Positions 63,738 to 64,000 of a DNA stretch of 64,000 nucleotides are shown here, piece after piece. The translations under genes were made by a program, and so were the position numbers. The notes under the pieces are model-generated. The model was not told the origin of the DNA and did not search any database. It worked only from the letters and a program-made list of their open reading frames with translations. The stretch's first letter is position 1. Each line of letters starts with the position of its first letter. Source of the DNA: Clostridiales bacterium (GTDB taxonomy: Bacteria; Bacillota; Clostridia; Christensenellales; Pumilibacteraceae); NCBI GenBank assembly GCA_022508505.1, contig JAFLVC010000005.1, forward strand, positions 1-64,000, read 5' to 3'.

Positions 63738-64000
63738 ATGAAAGTATTGGTTATAAACGCAGGCAGCTCGTCGCTGAAATATCAGCTTATAGAGACCGAC
63801 ACCGAAGAGGTGCTCAGCAAAGGCGTCTGCGAGCGCATAGGCAACGACGGCTCGACGCTCACGCACACAGGTAAGGCAAAGGTCAAGCTTGAAAAGCCGA
63901 TGCCCACGCACAAGGAAGCGATAATGCTCGTTCTCGACGCTCTCGTCGACAAAGAGCACGGCGTAATTAACTCCATGTCGGAAATCGCAGCTGTGGGACA
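63738..64000 (+). CDS. ackA: Acetate kinase (5' part, runs off the window)
   Basis: The first 87 codons of acetate kinase, which makes ATP from acetyl phosphate. The start [17 protein letters not shown] is the family signature for the ATP-binding ASKHA fold, and the following [11 protein letters not shown] fits as well. AAGGAG precedes the ATG. The gene is absent from the supplied ORF track because it is cut by the window end. Confidence 0.95.
   Translation, partial: MKVLVINAGSSSLKYQLIETDTEEVLSKGVCERIGNDGSTLTHTGKAKVKLEKPMPTHKEAIMLVLDALVDKEHGVINSMSEIAAVG

Overview
The window is about 64 kb of chromosome from a low-to-mid-GC Bacillota genome of clostridial type, with no plasmid, phage or transposon content. 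The evidence is the chain of classic Firmicutes neighbourhoods: rpmF-plsX-rnc-smc-ftsY-ylxM-ffh-rpsP-khpA-rimM-trmD-rbgA-rnhB-yraN, rsmD-coaD, yicC-gmk-rpoZ-coaBC-priA-def-fmt-rsmB-rlmN, ctsR-mcsA-mcsB-clpC, and lepA-hemW-hrcA-grpE-dnaK-dnaJ. A CtsR operator and a CIRCE-like operator support this. An uncultured gut Clostridia lineage would fit, but no 16S is present and I cannot place it further. Nearly all genes lie on the + strand; only tRNA-Gly and a glycerophosphodiesterase are on the - strand.

Layout: 1-530, tRNAs Asp (partial), Phe, Thr and divergent Gly with stacked terminators. 0.6-14.7 kb, lipid, ribosome, SRP and chromosome-structure genes, with an M48 membrane peptidase inserted between ftsY and ylxM. 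14.7-20.7 kb, F-type ATP synthase operon. 20.8-29.1 kb, alr, rsmD-coaD, DAHP synthase, pcrA and ligA. 29.1-38.5 kb, a structured intergenic element, then yicC through rlmN, and rplS displaced from its usual place in the trmD operon. 38.6-44.8 kb, a large GH94/NdvB-related protein and a Ca2+-type P-ATPase. 45-51 kb, dCMP deaminase, a zinc-ribbon membrane protein, a 0.5 kb non-coding stretch, and the CtsR regulon operon. 51-54.9 kb, hpf, pgi, an HPr-like protein, an unknown helical protein and ugpQ. 55.1-63.6 kb, lepA-hemW-DUF3267-like and the hrcA heat-shock operon. The window ends inside ackA.

The most unusual finding is the ATP synthase operon. No separate delta gene (atpH) lies between atpF and atpA. 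Instead the alpha subunit has an extra N-terminal segment of about 115 residues, and its first 70 residues match the C-terminal (b-binding) half of delta/OSCP. The complex would therefore carry one delta C-terminal domain per alpha, three per F1, and no delta N-terminal domain.

Other points worth following: near-consensus promoters that end at the start codons of atpB and lepA (leaderless mRNA candidates); a four-way-junction RNA-like element before yicC; a long hairpin between dnaK and dnaJ; a terminator-attenuator leader on the relocated rplS; an HPr-like protein whose phosphorylatable His is replaced; an NdvB-like protein whose phosphorylase catalytic motif is gone; and a diverged CIRCE at hrcA. 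No CRISPR array, integrase, transposase or defence system was seen.
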